A stretch of 43,666 nt of DNA from Syntrophus sp. GWC2_56_31 (lineage in GTDB: Bacteria; Desulfobacterota; Syntrophia; Syntrophales; UBA5619), in the NCBI GenBank assembly GCA_001829875.1, contig MICN01000122.1:1-43666 (forward strand), given 5' to 3'. Shown here piece after piece: positions 28,014 to 37,486 of the stretch (positions are counted from its first letter, which is position 1; the number at the start of each line of letters is the position of its first letter). The position numbers and the translations under genes are program-made. The notes beneath the pieces are model-generated. The model ran no database searches. It was not told where the DNA came from and saw only the letters and a program-made list of their open reading frames with translations.

Positions 28014-28772
28014 ATGAGAAAAATAATTGATCTCAGCGTCACCGTCAGCCTCAAGGGAAACCTGCAGGTTAAACCCCAGATCATCTACCGCCGGCACGAG
28101 GAGACACCCAAGTTCTTTTCCCCGGCGATCGGCCTCCGGCCGGAGGAGTTTCCCGAGGGGAAGTACTGCGCCGTCGAGGTCCTCACAATGGGAACGCACA
28201 ACACGACCCACCTGGACGCCCCCTATCACTTCTACCCGACCTCGGAGGGGAAGCCGGCCAAAACAATCGACCAGATTCCCCTCGAGTGGTGCTATGGGGA
28301 CGGAGTCGTGCTGGACTTTCACCACAAGAAAAAGGGATACGGCATCACCCCCAAGGATCTGGAGGAGTCGCTCGCCAAGATCAAATACACCCTCAAACCC
28401 TTCGATATCGTCTTGATCCGCACGGACACGGACAAGCATTACGACGAGCCGGGGTATGAATTTATGCACCCGGGGATGACCCGCGAAGCCACGATCTGGC
28501 TGCTCGACCGGGGGATCAAAGTGACGGGCATCGACGCCTGGGGCTGGGACCGCCCTTTCGACGCCATGGTCGCGGATTTCAAGGCCGGAAATAAAAAGCA
28601 GCTATGGGAATCTCACTACCTCGGCAAAGAGCGCGAGTATTGTCACATCGAAAGGCTGGCCAACCTGGATAAGATCCCCCAACCTTTCGGTTTTAAGGTA
28701 TCGGCCCTGCCGATCAAGATCGAGGGCGCCAGCGCCGGGTGGATAAGGGCAGTCGCGATCCTGGATGAATAA
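28014..28772 (+). CDS. Cyclase family protein (PF04199-like), copy 2
   Basis: 'THNTTHLDAPYHFYPT', 'VTGIDAWGWDRPFDAMV', 'LPIKIEGASAGWIRAVAILDE'; clear homolog of 9305..10087. Confidence 0.88.
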   Translation: MRKIIDLSVTVSLKGNLQVKPQIIYRRHEETPKFFSPAIGLRPEEFPEGKYCAVEVLTMGTHNTTHLDAPYHFYPTSEGKPAKTIDQIPLEWCYGDGVVLDFHHKKKGYGITPKDLEESLAKIKYTLKPFDIVLIRTDTDKHYDEPGYEFMHPGMTREATIWLLDRGIKVTGIDAWGWDRPFDAMVADFKAGNKKQLWESHYLGKEREYCHIERLANLDKIPQPFGFKVSALPIKIEGASAGWIRAVAILDE

Positions 28773-28848
28773 GGCTGACTCAAGAAAATAGGCTACGCCC
28801 TTTATGCCCTTTGCTCCCTCGTAGGAAGAAGAGGAAACAGCGATAGGA

Positions 28849-30966
28849 ATGACGGTTAAACAAGCGGAAAAAGTCTATCGAAGCAGCTGCGGGATGTGCC
28901 ATGGAGGATGCGGCGTACTCGTCCACACCCAAGACGGACGGATGACGCGCGTTGAAGGGGATCCCGATTCCCCTTTGAGCAAGGGAGACTTGTGTGCCAA
29001 AGGATTGGCCAGTCTGCAGCACGTGTACAATCCCGCCCGAATCCAACATCCCCTCATCCGGACGGGAGAGCGGGGTGAGGGGAAATGGAAGAACATTTCC
29101 TGGGATGAGGCTCTCGATGCGATTGCCGCCAAGATAAATAAGATCAGAGAGGAATATGGCAACGAAGCGATTGCCATCGGACAAGGAACAGGAAGACATC
29201 ATTTCGCTTTTACTATCCGGTTTGCCAATGCACTGGGAACCCCCAACTGGTGCGCACCGGGCCAAGCCCAGTGTTTCCTTCCCCGCGTAACGGCGAGCAA
29301 GCTTACCTTCGGCGACTTGATCGTATGCGATTATTACGGAAAAACCAAACCGGCCTGCATCCTTGTCTGGGGCCACAATCCGGTCCATACGAACCCGGAT
29401 GGGGAAATGGGTTTCCGTTTTCTGGACGCTTTGAAATCGGGTTCGAAAGTGATCACGGTTGATCCCCGGCTGTCGGAAACGGCGGCGATATCGGACCTCT
29501 GGCTGCAGATCCGGCCGGGAACCGATGCGGCCCTTGCCTTATCGATGATCAAAGTCATTATCGATGAAAACCTTTATGATCACCGTTTTGTAAGTTCGTG
29601 GACCGTCGGTTTTGAAGAATTGCGCGAACGCGTGCGGAATTGCACCCCCCAATGGGCGGAGCCGATAACCTGGATTCCGGCGGGAAAAATCGTACAGGCC
29701 GCAAGGATGTTCGCCACCACCAAGCCCGCTTGTCTGGAATGGGGCGTGGCCCTCGAGCAGACTCCCAACTGTCTGCAGAACCTCCGAGCGCTGGCCGTGC
29801 TCACCGCTTTGACCGGAGACATCGACATCCCCGGCGGCAATATTTTTGGCATGCATGCCTTGCTGCATTTTCCCACGGGTTATGACCGGCTGGCTCCGGA
29901 AGTTCATGACAGGAGGTTGGGGGCCGACCGTTTCAAGCTGCTGTCCGGCCGGGAGGCCCTGGTTCCCTCCGCCCATGCCCCGACGGTATTTAGGGCCATG
30001 ATTACGGGGGAGCCATATCCCGTCAAGGCCTTTTTGATATTCGGGAATAACGCTTTACTCACGTACGCCAACCCCCGGGAAGTCCGCCAAGCCTTGCTCG
30101 CCCTCGACCTTCTGGTTGTGACGGATCTGTATATGACCCCAACGGCCGAAATGGCGGATATCGTCCTGCCCGCCGCTAGCTGGCTGGAGGTCAACCTGGT
30201 GCGGGGGTATCCCCTGCGCGCAGAAAATGTCGTGCTGGTTCAGCAGAAAATCGCCCAGGTTGGTGAAGCAAGACAGGATCAGGAGATCATGATTGACTTG
30301 GCCAGGCGGCTCGAATTGCCCTGGGGAACCGAGTCGCTCGAAGCGATCATGAACGATCAGCTCGATCCCCTCGGGGTTGATTTTGAACAAATGAAAGAAA
30401 AGGGATTTGTTTCGGTACCCCAAAAGTACCTCAAATATCAAGACTCGGGGTTTGCAACCCCGTCCGGGAAGGTTGAACTGTATTCCTCCGTATTGGACCG
30501 GTTAGGGTACGATCCTCTTCCGGCTTATGCGGAACTTCCGGAAAGCCCGGTCAGCGAACCCGAACTCTACAAGGAGTATCCCCTTATTCTCACCACGGGA
30601 ACGAAATCTCCGGTTTTCTTTCATTCCGAGGGACGGCAAATCCCCTATCTGCGGGAGATTGAAGCCGACCCGCTTGTGGATATCAACCCGGAAACGGCCG
30701 AGAAATATGGAATCGAAGAAGGGAACTGGATCTGGATCGAAACCCTTCGGGGGAAAATCAGACAAAAGGCGAGGCTTACCAATGGAATCGATCCCCGGGT
30801 GATTCATACCCCCCATGGTTGGTGGTTTCCCGAACAGTCTTCGCCCGATCATGGCCTCTGGCAATCGAACGCCAATATGCTGACCCGCAGCGGGCCGCCC
30901 TATGATCCGGCCATGGGAACCTGCCAGTTGCGTGCGCTTTTGTGCAAGATTTATGCGGAGGAATGA
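28849..30966 (+). CDS. Molybdopterin-dependent oxidoreductase (DMSO reductase superfamily)
   Basis: N-term [4Fe-4S] 'SCGMCHGGCGVLV...LCAKG', 'ISWDEALDAIAAKINKIREEYG', 'VWGHNPVHTNPDG', C-term 'RVIHTPHGWWFPE'. Confidence 0.92.
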   Translation: MTVKQAEKVYRSSCGMCHGGCGVLVHTQDGRMTRVEGDPDSPLSKGDLCAKGLASLQHVYNPARIQHPLIRTGERGEGKWKNISWDEALDAIAAKINKIREEYGNEAIAIGQGTGRHHFAFTIRFANALGTPNWCAPGQAQCFLPRVTASKLTFGDLIVCDYYGKTKPACILVWGHNPVHTNPDGEMGFRFLDALKSGSKVITVDPRLSETAAISDLWLQIRPGTDAALALSMIKVIIDENLYDHRFVSSWTVGFEELRERVRNCTPQWAEPITWIPAGKIVQAARMFATTKPACLEWGVALEQTPNCLQNLRALAVLTALTGDIDIPGGNIFGMHALLHFPTGYDRLAPEVHDRRLGADRFKLLSGREALVPSAHAPTVFRAMITGEPYPVKAFLIFGNNALLTYANPREVRQALLALDLLVVTDLYMTPTAEMADIVLPAASWLEVNLVRGYPLRAENVVLVQQKIAQVGEARQDQEIMIDLARRLELPWGTESLEAIMNDQLDPLGVDFEQMKEKGFVSVPQKYLKYQDSGFATPSGKVELYSSVLDRLGYDPLPAYAELPESPVSEPELYKEYPLILTTGTKSPVFFHSEGRQIPYLREIEADPLVDINPETAEKYGIEEGNWIWIETLRGKIRQKARLTNGIDPRVIHTPHGWWFPEQSSPDHGLWQSNANMLTRSGPPYDPAMGTCQLRALLCKIYAEE

Positions 30967-30981
30967 GGAACTTTTCTTCTT

Positions 30982-31443
30982 TTGGCTAAAAACAACAGAA
31001 CGAGGGAGCCAGTGAACCGGTTAATTTTCCATTCCAACCTTTGTGTAGGCTGCTTTGCCTGTGAATTGGCATGCAAAGCGGAACACCATCTGCCCGTTGG
31101 AGTAAAATGGATCCGGGTGAAGCGGGATGAATCACTTTCGGGTGAATCGAAGCCGCGGCTTTCCTTTCAGGTAAGTATCTGTCAACAATGCGAGGCCCCG
31201 CCCTGCGTTCCCGCCTGCCCGGTTGGGGCAATATTCCCAAGAAAAGATGGTCTCGTCATACTCGAAAAGGAAAGATGCAACGGCTGTGGGGATTGCATCA
31301 AGGCATGCCCCTGGGGGGCCATTGCTTTCGACCCTGCCCGCCAAACGGCCTCCAAATGTCATTTATGCGCCCATCTGGCTGAACCCCGTTGCTCGACATA
31401 TTGCCCCACGGCAGCCCTTGCACACTCATTGCAAAACAAATAA
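30982..31443 (+). CDS. 4Fe-4S ferredoxin subunit (DmsB-like, four cluster motifs)
   Basis: 'CVGCFACELACK', 'CQQCEAPPCVPACP', 'CNGCGDCIKACP', 'CHLCAHLAEPRCSTYCP'; adjacent to the Mo subunit; start codon (TTG 30982 or GTG 31012) uncertain. Confidence 0.9.
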   Translation: MAKNNRTREPVNRLIFHSNLCVGCFACELACKAEHHLPVGVKWIRVKRDESLSGESKPRLSFQVSICQQCEAPPCVPACPVGAIFPRKDGLVILEKERCNGCGDCIKACPWGAIAFDPARQTASKCHLCAHLAEPRCSTYCPTAALAHSLQNK

Positions 31444-31458
31444 AGGAGATTCCATAAG

Positions 31459-32388
31459 ATGAAGGAGGAGTATATGTCGCTTCAGAAGATCGAGAAGGTA
31501 GCGGTTATAGGAACCGGAACGCTCGGAACCCAGATTGCACTTCAGGCAGCATTTTATGGCACTCGGGTGACAGCCTACGATCCCGATCATACGCAATTCG
31601 AGCGAATGTTGAAAATGATCCGGTTCCGGATACAAAATTCGGGGAAAAAGGCCACCCCGGCATTCGAAGATATCCCCGGGACTGCAAAGAAGATCATCCT
31701 GTGCTCAAGCCTGGAGGAGGCCCTTCGGGATGTGGATTTGGTTATCGAGGCTGTTCCGGAAGATATCCCCATCAAAAGGGAGGTCTTCGGGAAGCTCGAT
31801 GCCATCGCTCCAAAGAAGGCGATTTTAGCCACCAACAGCTCGTCGATTCCTATCTCGAAAATAGAAAGTGCAACCGGAAGGCCCGAGAAATGCATGAACA
31901 TCCACTTCTATGCCCTGGAAATCAAGCAGGGCATGGCGGATGTCATGGGTGGAACCAGGACCAGCGACGATACCTTCGATCAAGGAAGAGAATGGGTTCG
32001 ATCCATCGGCTGTATTCCGCTGGCTGTGAACAAGGAGTCTCTCGGTTTCTGCTTTAATCGGGTCTGGCGGGCGGTCAAGCGCGAAACCCTCCATATGTGG
32101 GCCGACGGCATTTCCGATTTCCAGGATATCGACCGCGGGTGGATGGTCTTTACAGGCATGGCCCAGGGCCCGTTCGGAATGATGGATAACATCGGCCTCG
32201 ATGTCGTTTATGGGATTGAGATGGTCTATTATGAAGAGAGCCGGGATCTCAAGGATTACCCCCCCGAAAAGCTCAAGGCCATGATCGATCGCAAAGAGAT
32301 GGGGGTCAAGACGGGGAAAGGGTTTTATACTTACCCCAATCCGGCGTACAAAGATCCCAGCTTTCTAAAAAAAGGAACATGCAGATGA
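31459..32388 (+). CDS. 3-hydroxyacyl-CoA dehydrogenase family protein
   Basis: 'VAVIGTGTLGTQIALQAAFYGTRVTAYDPD', 'DLVIEAVPEDIPIKREVFGKLDAIAPKKAILATNSSSIPIS', 'KTGKGFYTYPNP'. Confidence 0.9.
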   Translation: MKEEYMSLQKIEKVAVIGTGTLGTQIALQAAFYGTRVTAYDPDHTQFERMLKMIRFRIQNSGKKATPAFEDIPGTAKKIILCSSLEEALRDVDLVIEAVPEDIPIKREVFGKLDAIAPKKAILATNSSSIPISKIESATGRPEKCMNIHFYALEIKQGMADVMGGTRTSDDTFDQGREWVRSIGCIPLAVNKESLGFCFNRVWRAVKRETLHMWADGISDFQDIDRGWMVFTGMAQGPFGMMDNIGLDVVYGIEMVYYEESRDLKDYPPEKLKAMIDRKEMGVKTGKGFYTYPNPAYKDPSFLKKGTCR

Positions 32389-33923
32389 AAAAATGGCCAA
32401 CGGCCGCTTTATGCCCCCTATTCGTTTTTCTCCTTTCGATCCAGGCCTATGCCCAGTCTTTTGATCTGCGGATTCTCCATGTCAATGACCTGCACGGCTT
32501 CGCCGAAGCCTATAAACCGCTCGGATCCCGCGAACCCCTGGGGGGGGTGGCCTATCTCGCGGGCAGGGTGAACGCGCTGCGCCGTGGACAGCCGACCCTC
32601 GTGCTCGCCGCCGGGGACATGATCCAGGGGAACAACTGGGCCAATATGTCTCAAGGCGAGTCGGTCATCGAAGCGATGAATGCGATGCAATTCGATGTCA
32701 TGGTCCTGGGAAATCATGAATTTGATTTTGGGCAGGCGGTGTTGAAGAAAAGGATTTCCGAAGCGGCTTTTCCCGTCCTCTGCGCCAACGTGGAGGGTTT
32801 GGATCGTGTCAAGCCCTTCATCATTAAGGAATGGAGCGGGGTAAGAGTAGGGATCATCGGGGTCGTGACCGAGGAGACTCCGGTCGCCACCCACCCCCGC
32901 AATGTTTCCGGTCTCACATTCCTCCCTGTCGCCGAAACCGTCGAGAAAAGCGTGCGGGACTTGAAGAATCGGGCGGACATGATCATCGTGCTTTCCCATA
33001 TCGGGCATGCGGCTGACCGGGCGCTCGCCGAGACGGTGAAGGGAATCGATGTCATCGTGGGCGGCCACTCCCACACCAGGATCCCCAGGCCGGTTCGGGT
33101 CGGGGACACCCTGATCGTTCAAGCCTGGGAGCACGGCAAGGCGCTCGGGGTTTTGGACCTGACCATCCGGGACGGAAGGGTCGTCGGATACGACGGGCGC
33201 CTGGAAGCGATAAAACCCCAGCCGGGGAGCGAGGACCCGAAGATTCTGGCCATCGTCGAAAGACAGAGGCAAAGGGTGGACCGGATTTTAAACGACCGCA
33301 TCGGGGAAGCAATGATCGATCTGGATGGGGAGAATGTAAGAAAAAGGGAGACCAACCTGGGGAATTTCATCGCCGACATCATGCGTCAGGTCTCGAAGGC
33401 GGACGCGGCCCTCATAAACGGGGGGACCATCCGGACAAACATAAGCCGGGGAGAGGTCCGGATCAAGGACGTCTATTCGGTCCTGCCCTTTGACAACTAC
33501 ATCGTTGCCATCACGCTCACGGGGAAAGCGATCGCCGAGGCCCTGGAGCACGGAGTATCGGGGATTGAGGAGGGTGAAGGGAGGTTTCCGCAAGTATCCG
33601 GTTTGACATTCGCCTATGCCCCCTCCGCACCGAAGGGCAGCCGGATCGGAGAGATTCTCATCGCCGGGAAACCTCTGGATCCGGGCAGGGAATACTCGGT
33701 GGCCACGAATGACTTTCTTGCCGTGGGGGGCGATGGATACCGGTCCTTCGCGGAGGCGGTGAAATCCTCGAAAACCTTTTCGGTCGTCGGGGGCACGCTT
33801 CAAGGAGAGAAAGTCGTCTACAGCGACAGCGGCCGGTGGCTTCGGGATGTGGTCGTGGAATACATCAGAGAGAAAGAAACCATTGCTCCCGGGAGCGAGG
33901 GAAGGATCGTGGAGAGGCCCTGA
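32379..33923 (+). CDS. Bifunctional UDP-sugar hydrolase/5'-nucleotidase-like metallophosphatase (UshA-like)
   Basis: Signal peptide, 'LRILHVNDLHGF', 'VLAAGDMIQG', 'VMVLGNHEFDFG', 'VGGHSHTRI', 'ALINGGTIRTNI'. Confidence 0.92.
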   Translation: MQMKKWPTAALCPLFVFLLSIQAYAQSFDLRILHVNDLHGFAEAYKPLGSREPLGGVAYLAGRVNALRRGQPTLVLAAGDMIQGNNWANMSQGESVIEAMNAMQFDVMVLGNHEFDFGQAVLKKRISEAAFPVLCANVEGLDRVKPFIIKEWSGVRVGIIGVVTEETPVATHPRNVSGLTFLPVAETVEKSVRDLKNRADMIIVLSHIGHAADRALAETVKGIDVIVGGHSHTRIPRPVRVGDTLIVQAWEHGKALGVLDLTIRDGRVVGYDGRLEAIKPQPGSEDPKILAIVERQRQRVDRILNDRIGEAMIDLDGENVRKRETNLGNFIADIMRQVSKADAALINGGTIRTNISRGEVRIKDVYSVLPFDNYIVAITLTGKAIAEALEHGVSGIEEGEGRFPQVSGLTFAYAPSAPKGSRIGEILIAGKPLDPGREYSVATNDFLAVGGDGYRSFAEAVKSSKTFSVVGGTLQGEKVVYSDSGRWLRDVVVEYIREKETIAPGSEGRIVERP

Positions 33924-33925
33924 CT

Positions 33926-34108
33926 ATGGAAGTCTATGTCAATGACAAGCCGGTGCACCTTCTGCCCGGGATGACGGTGAAGCATGCACTGACCCATGCA
34001 GGGCTCATAGAGAAGCTGGGGAGCGGCAAAAAGGTTTACGACGAATGGGCGAACGAACTGGGGTTGGACGGCGCGCTGTCGGAGGGGGCGAAGATATTCG
34101 TTCGGTGA
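33926..34108 (+). CDS. Small beta-grasp-like protein, 60 aa
   Basis: 'MEVYVNDKPVHLLPGMTVKHALTHAGLIEKLGSGKKVYDEWANELGLDGALSEGAKIFVR', resembles a ubiquitin-like/SLBB-type fold; 2-nt gap after the UshA-like gene. Confidence 0.6.
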   Translation: MEVYVNDKPVHLLPGMTVKHALTHAGLIEKLGSGKKVYDEWANELGLDGALSEGAKIFVR

Positions 34109-34130
34109 TCGAGATCAGTGAGGAGAGACA

Positions 34131-34913
34131 GTGGACCATCTGATGCAAATCGTTCTGCTCGGTATCATCGAAGGCATTACCGAATTCCTGCCCATCTCCA
34201 GCACCGGCCATCTGCTCATTGCCGAACATTGGCTGGGACAACGGTCTGACCTTTTCAACGTCGCCATTCAAGCCGGCGCCATCCTCGCGGTGGTGTTGAT
34301 ATACCGGGAGCGCTTATGGGGTCTGCTGTCGGGCTTCGCCCGACCCGATAACCGCGATTACTCCATCAAGCTGTGCGTGTCGTTCCTCATTACGGCAGCC
34401 GGCGGCTTCACCGCCAAGCAACTGGGGCTGAAGCTGCCGGAAACCGTTGCCCCTGTGGCCCTGGCGTTGATCGTCGGCGGTGTCGTCATCCTGTTTATCG
34501 AGCGTTATGTCGCTCATCATCGGCCAAGCGAGCAGGTCACCTGGAAAGTCGCGGTCGTGGTCGGCCTGGGGCAGATAGTCGCCGCCATATTTCCCGGCAC
34601 GTCGCGTTCTGCCGCCACCATCTTTGCGGCCATGCTGGCCGGCTTGAGCGCACGTACGGCGGCTATCGAGTTTGCGTTTCTGGTCGGCATCCCCACCATG
34701 TTTGCCGCCACGGGCTATGAACTGCTGAAAGTCATCAGGGGTGGCGCGACCGTGAACGAGGACTGGTCCGCGCTCGGCATCGGTTTCGTTGTATCCGCCG
34801 TGGTGGCTTTCGTTGCGGTGAAGTGGCTGCTGTGTTATATCCAGACCCACCGCTTCACCGTGTTTGCCTGGTATCGTATCGCGTTTGGTGTGGCGCTATT
34901 GATCCTGGTGTGA
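34131..34913 (+). CDS. uppP: Undecaprenyl-diphosphatase
   Basis: 'GIIEGITEFLPISSTGHLLIAEHWLG', 'FPGTSRSAATIFAAMLAGLSARTAAIEFAFLVGIP'. Confidence 0.95.
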   Translation: MDHLMQIVLLGIIEGITEFLPISSTGHLLIAEHWLGQRSDLFNVAIQAGAILAVVLIYRERLWGLLSGFARPDNRDYSIKLCVSFLITAAGGFTAKQLGLKLPETVAPVALALIVGGVVILFIERYVAHHRPSEQVTWKVAVVVGLGQIVAAIFPGTSRSAATIFAAMLAGLSARTAAIEFAFLVGIPTMFAATGYELLKVIRGGATVNEDWSALGIGFVVSAVVAFVAVKWLLCYIQTHRFTVFAWYRIAFGVALLILV

Positions 34914-34939
34914 TAAATAAGAGAAAAAGGCGGTGAGAA

Positions 34940-35836
34940 ATGGGGATCAAAAGGATAGCGGTTATCGGTCTGGGAATGATGGGGACCCCTATTTCCGTCT
35001 TGCTGCTCAAGGCGGGATACTCGGTTACGGGGTATGATATCGTCAAAAAGCAGATAGCCGATCTTGTCCCGCAGGGGATGAAACCGGCCGCCTCTCCAAA
35101 GGCCGCCGTCAAAGACGCGGAGCTCATCATCCTCTCCCTGGCGAACTGGAAAATCCTACAGGAAGTCGTCGCGGGAAATGCCGGCATCATGGAGGGAGTC
35201 CGCAAGGGGCAGATCATCGCCGACATGAGCACCTCCCCACCGGAGGGAACGATAGCCATGGCCAGGACCATGGCCGCCAGGGGCGTCGACTGGATGGATA
35301 TCCCCATTTCCGGCTCCTCGGCCCAGGCGCGGGTCGGCAACATGGTCTTCATGGCCGGGGGCAAAAAATCGGTGTTCAACAAGGTCAATCCGGTCCTGGA
35401 GAGGATCGGCAAAAAGAGCGTGTACGCGGGCAAGCACGGCGACGGGGCGATGCTCAAGCTGGTCGTCAATCTCATCCTCTATCTCAATGAAGCGGCGGCC
35501 GTCGAGGGGCTTGCGCTCGGCATGAAGGCCGGCCTGGACCCGGAGGTCATGCTCGATGTCATCACCACCGGGGCGGCATCGAGCGATCTGATCATGGCCA
35601 GGGGGAAGGATATGCTCGCCGGCCGGTTCACCCCCAAGGGACAGGTCAGCGTGGCCGTCAAGGATATGGGGCTCATCGTCGAGCGGGCGAAGCAGCTGGG
35701 CGTGATGCTGCCCGTGGGAGGCCTCTATCAGCAGCTTCTGCTCCAGGCCCAGTACCGGGGATGGGACCAGGAGGACGCGACGGCGGTCCTGAAAATCTAC
35801 GAGCAATGGGCCGGCATTGTGCGGCCCAATCGGTAA
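34940..35836 (+). CDS. NAD(P)-dependent oxidoreductase, 3-hydroxyisobutyrate dehydrogenase-like
   Basis: 'IAVIGLGMMGTPISVLLLKAGYSVTGYD', 'WMDIPISGSSAQARVGNMVFMAGG', 'GDGAMLKLVVNLILYLNEAAAVEGL'. Confidence 0.92.
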   Translation: MGIKRIAVIGLGMMGTPISVLLLKAGYSVTGYDIVKKQIADLVPQGMKPAASPKAAVKDAELIILSLANWKILQEVVAGNAGIMEGVRKGQIIADMSTSPPEGTIAMARTMAARGVDWMDIPISGSSAQARVGNMVFMAGGKKSVFNKVNPVLERIGKKSVYAGKHGDGAMLKLVVNLILYLNEAAAVEGLALGMKAGLDPEVMLDVITTGAASSDLIMARGKDMLAGRFTPKGQVSVAVKDMGLIVERAKQLGVMLPVGGLYQQLLLQAQYRGWDQEDATAVLKIYEQWAGIVRPNR

Positions 35837-35928
35837 CGGATGAAACCCGGCGCAGCGCCCCCTCAAGGCTGCAGGCTGCGCTGCCGCCCGTGAACACCCC
35901 TATTTCATACCGCAAAGGAGGATATGAT

Positions 35929-37104
35929 ATGGACAAATCCGCATCGGACCGAAAAGGAAAAGTCAAGGATATCATCCTCGCCCTGCATAAGGGGCTCCCG
36001 GTACAAAAGGCGAAAGAACGCTTCGAGGCCGAGGTGGGCGACATATCCGCTACGGAGATCGCCCAGATCGAACAGGAGCTCCTGACCGAAGGGATGTCCG
36101 TCGATGAGGTCAAGAAGCTGTGCAACGTGCACGCGTTGCTGTTTGAAAAATCGCTCAAAGAGAAGATGACCAGCGAAGAGGCAACGTCCCACCCCGTCCA
36201 TCTCTTCAAGCTCGAAAACAGGGAGATCGAAAAGATCACCGCCTCGCTGAAGGATGCGGCGGAAAAACAGGACAGGGCGGCAGTGGGAGCGCTTCTGGAG
36301 AAATTAAAACCCGTCGAGGTCCACTATACGAAGAAGGAACAGTTGCTGTTTCCGTTCCTCGAAAGGGAAGGGTTTATGGGGCCGTCGAAGGTCATGTGGG
36401 GAAAGCATAACGACATACGCGCGATGCTCAAGGATGCGCTGCTGGCCGTTGAAGCGGCAGGAGACTTCAAACAGTACAAAGAGAAAAAGCTCGACCTTCT
36501 GATCGAAGAGGTCGACGGGATGATCTTTAAGGAAGAGCAGATCCTCTTCCCGGCCTCTATCGAGAAACTGAAGCCCGACGACTGGCTGGAGATACTGAAG
36601 CAGGGATCGGAGATCGGCTATGCGTTCATCGAAGGTCCCAAAGAGATCGACGGGCTTTTGAAGGAGCTCAAGGCAAATCTCTGCCCTGAATCCGGTACAG
36701 AGGACGGTTACGTTGACTTCCCGACGGGAAAGGTGAGCGTCAGGGAGCTGATGGTCATCTTGAACACCCTGCCGGTGGATATCTCTTTCGTCGGCGCAGA
36801 CAATCGGATGAGATACTTCTCCGAGAGCGAAGATCGCATCTTCGTCCGTACCAGGGCGGTGATAGGGAGGGAAGTGAAGAACTGCCACCCGCCCCAGAGC
36901 GTCGAGACGGTGATGAAGGTCGTTGAAGAACTCCGATCGGGCAAGTCAAAGAGCGTCGATTTCTGGCTCAATATCAGAGGCAGGACCGTCTATATCAGGT
37001 ATTTCGGAATATTCGACGGGGACAAGAACTATCTGGGAACCCTCGAGGTCACACAGGACATTACCGAAATCCAAAAGCTTACCGGCGAAAAGAGGCTTCC
37101 ATGA
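35929..37104 (+). CDS. DUF438 / hemerythrin-like / PAS domain protein
   Basis: 'LHKGLPVQKAKERFEAEVGDISATEIAQIEQELLTEGMSVDEVKKLCNVHALLF' (DUF438), His/Glu-rich 'HYTKKEQLLFPFLE...HNDIRAML...KEEQILFPA', C-term PAS. Confidence 0.87.
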   Translation: MDKSASDRKGKVKDIILALHKGLPVQKAKERFEAEVGDISATEIAQIEQELLTEGMSVDEVKKLCNVHALLFEKSLKEKMTSEEATSHPVHLFKLENREIEKITASLKDAAEKQDRAAVGALLEKLKPVEVHYTKKEQLLFPFLEREGFMGPSKVMWGKHNDIRAMLKDALLAVEAAGDFKQYKEKKLDLLIEEVDGMIFKEEQILFPASIEKLKPDDWLEILKQGSEIGYAFIEGPKEIDGLLKELKANLCPESGTEDGYVDFPTGKVSVRELMVILNTLPVDISFVGADNRMRYFSESEDRIFVRTRAVIGREVKNCHPPQSVETVMKVVEELRSGKSKSVDFWLNIRGRTVYIRYFGIFDGDKNYLGTLEVTQDITEIQKLTGEKRLP

Positions 37105-37349
37105 CAAAAGTGATCGACCTCGACAAGACCGTCTACGAATTGGCCGAGCAGTACCCGGAATTGACTGGAATAATGAAGGAAATCGGATTTCTGGGGATCG
37201 CCAATCCCGTGATGCTCAATACGATGGGCCGGGTCATGACCATTCCGAAGGGCTGCGAAAAAATGGGGATCGACCTGGGCGAAGTAAAGAAGGCCCTGCG
37301 TGAAAAGGGATTTGAGATCAGCGAGAAAGTCGTCGATTTTCTTGAATGA
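37101..37349 (+). CDS. DUF1858 domain protein
   Basis: 'VIDLDKTVYELAEQYPELTGIMKEIGFLGIANPVMLNTMGRVMTIPKGCEKMGID'; ATGA overlap with the upstream gene. Confidence 0.85.
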   Translation: MTKVIDLDKTVYELAEQYPELTGIMKEIGFLGIANPVMLNTMGRVMTIPKGCEKMGIDLGEVKKALREKGFEISEKVVDFLE

Positions 37350-37486
37350 TACTCGGTCCGCGTTATAGGGGGAACTCTTATTAATAACTGCGCACAGAAG
37401 CGCGCTGACAACTTCCTGCTCAATGGGCAGGGCTTTCTTGCGCGGATGAGGGACCTCCGCAAAAAAGCAATTTTCAGGGGGAGATC

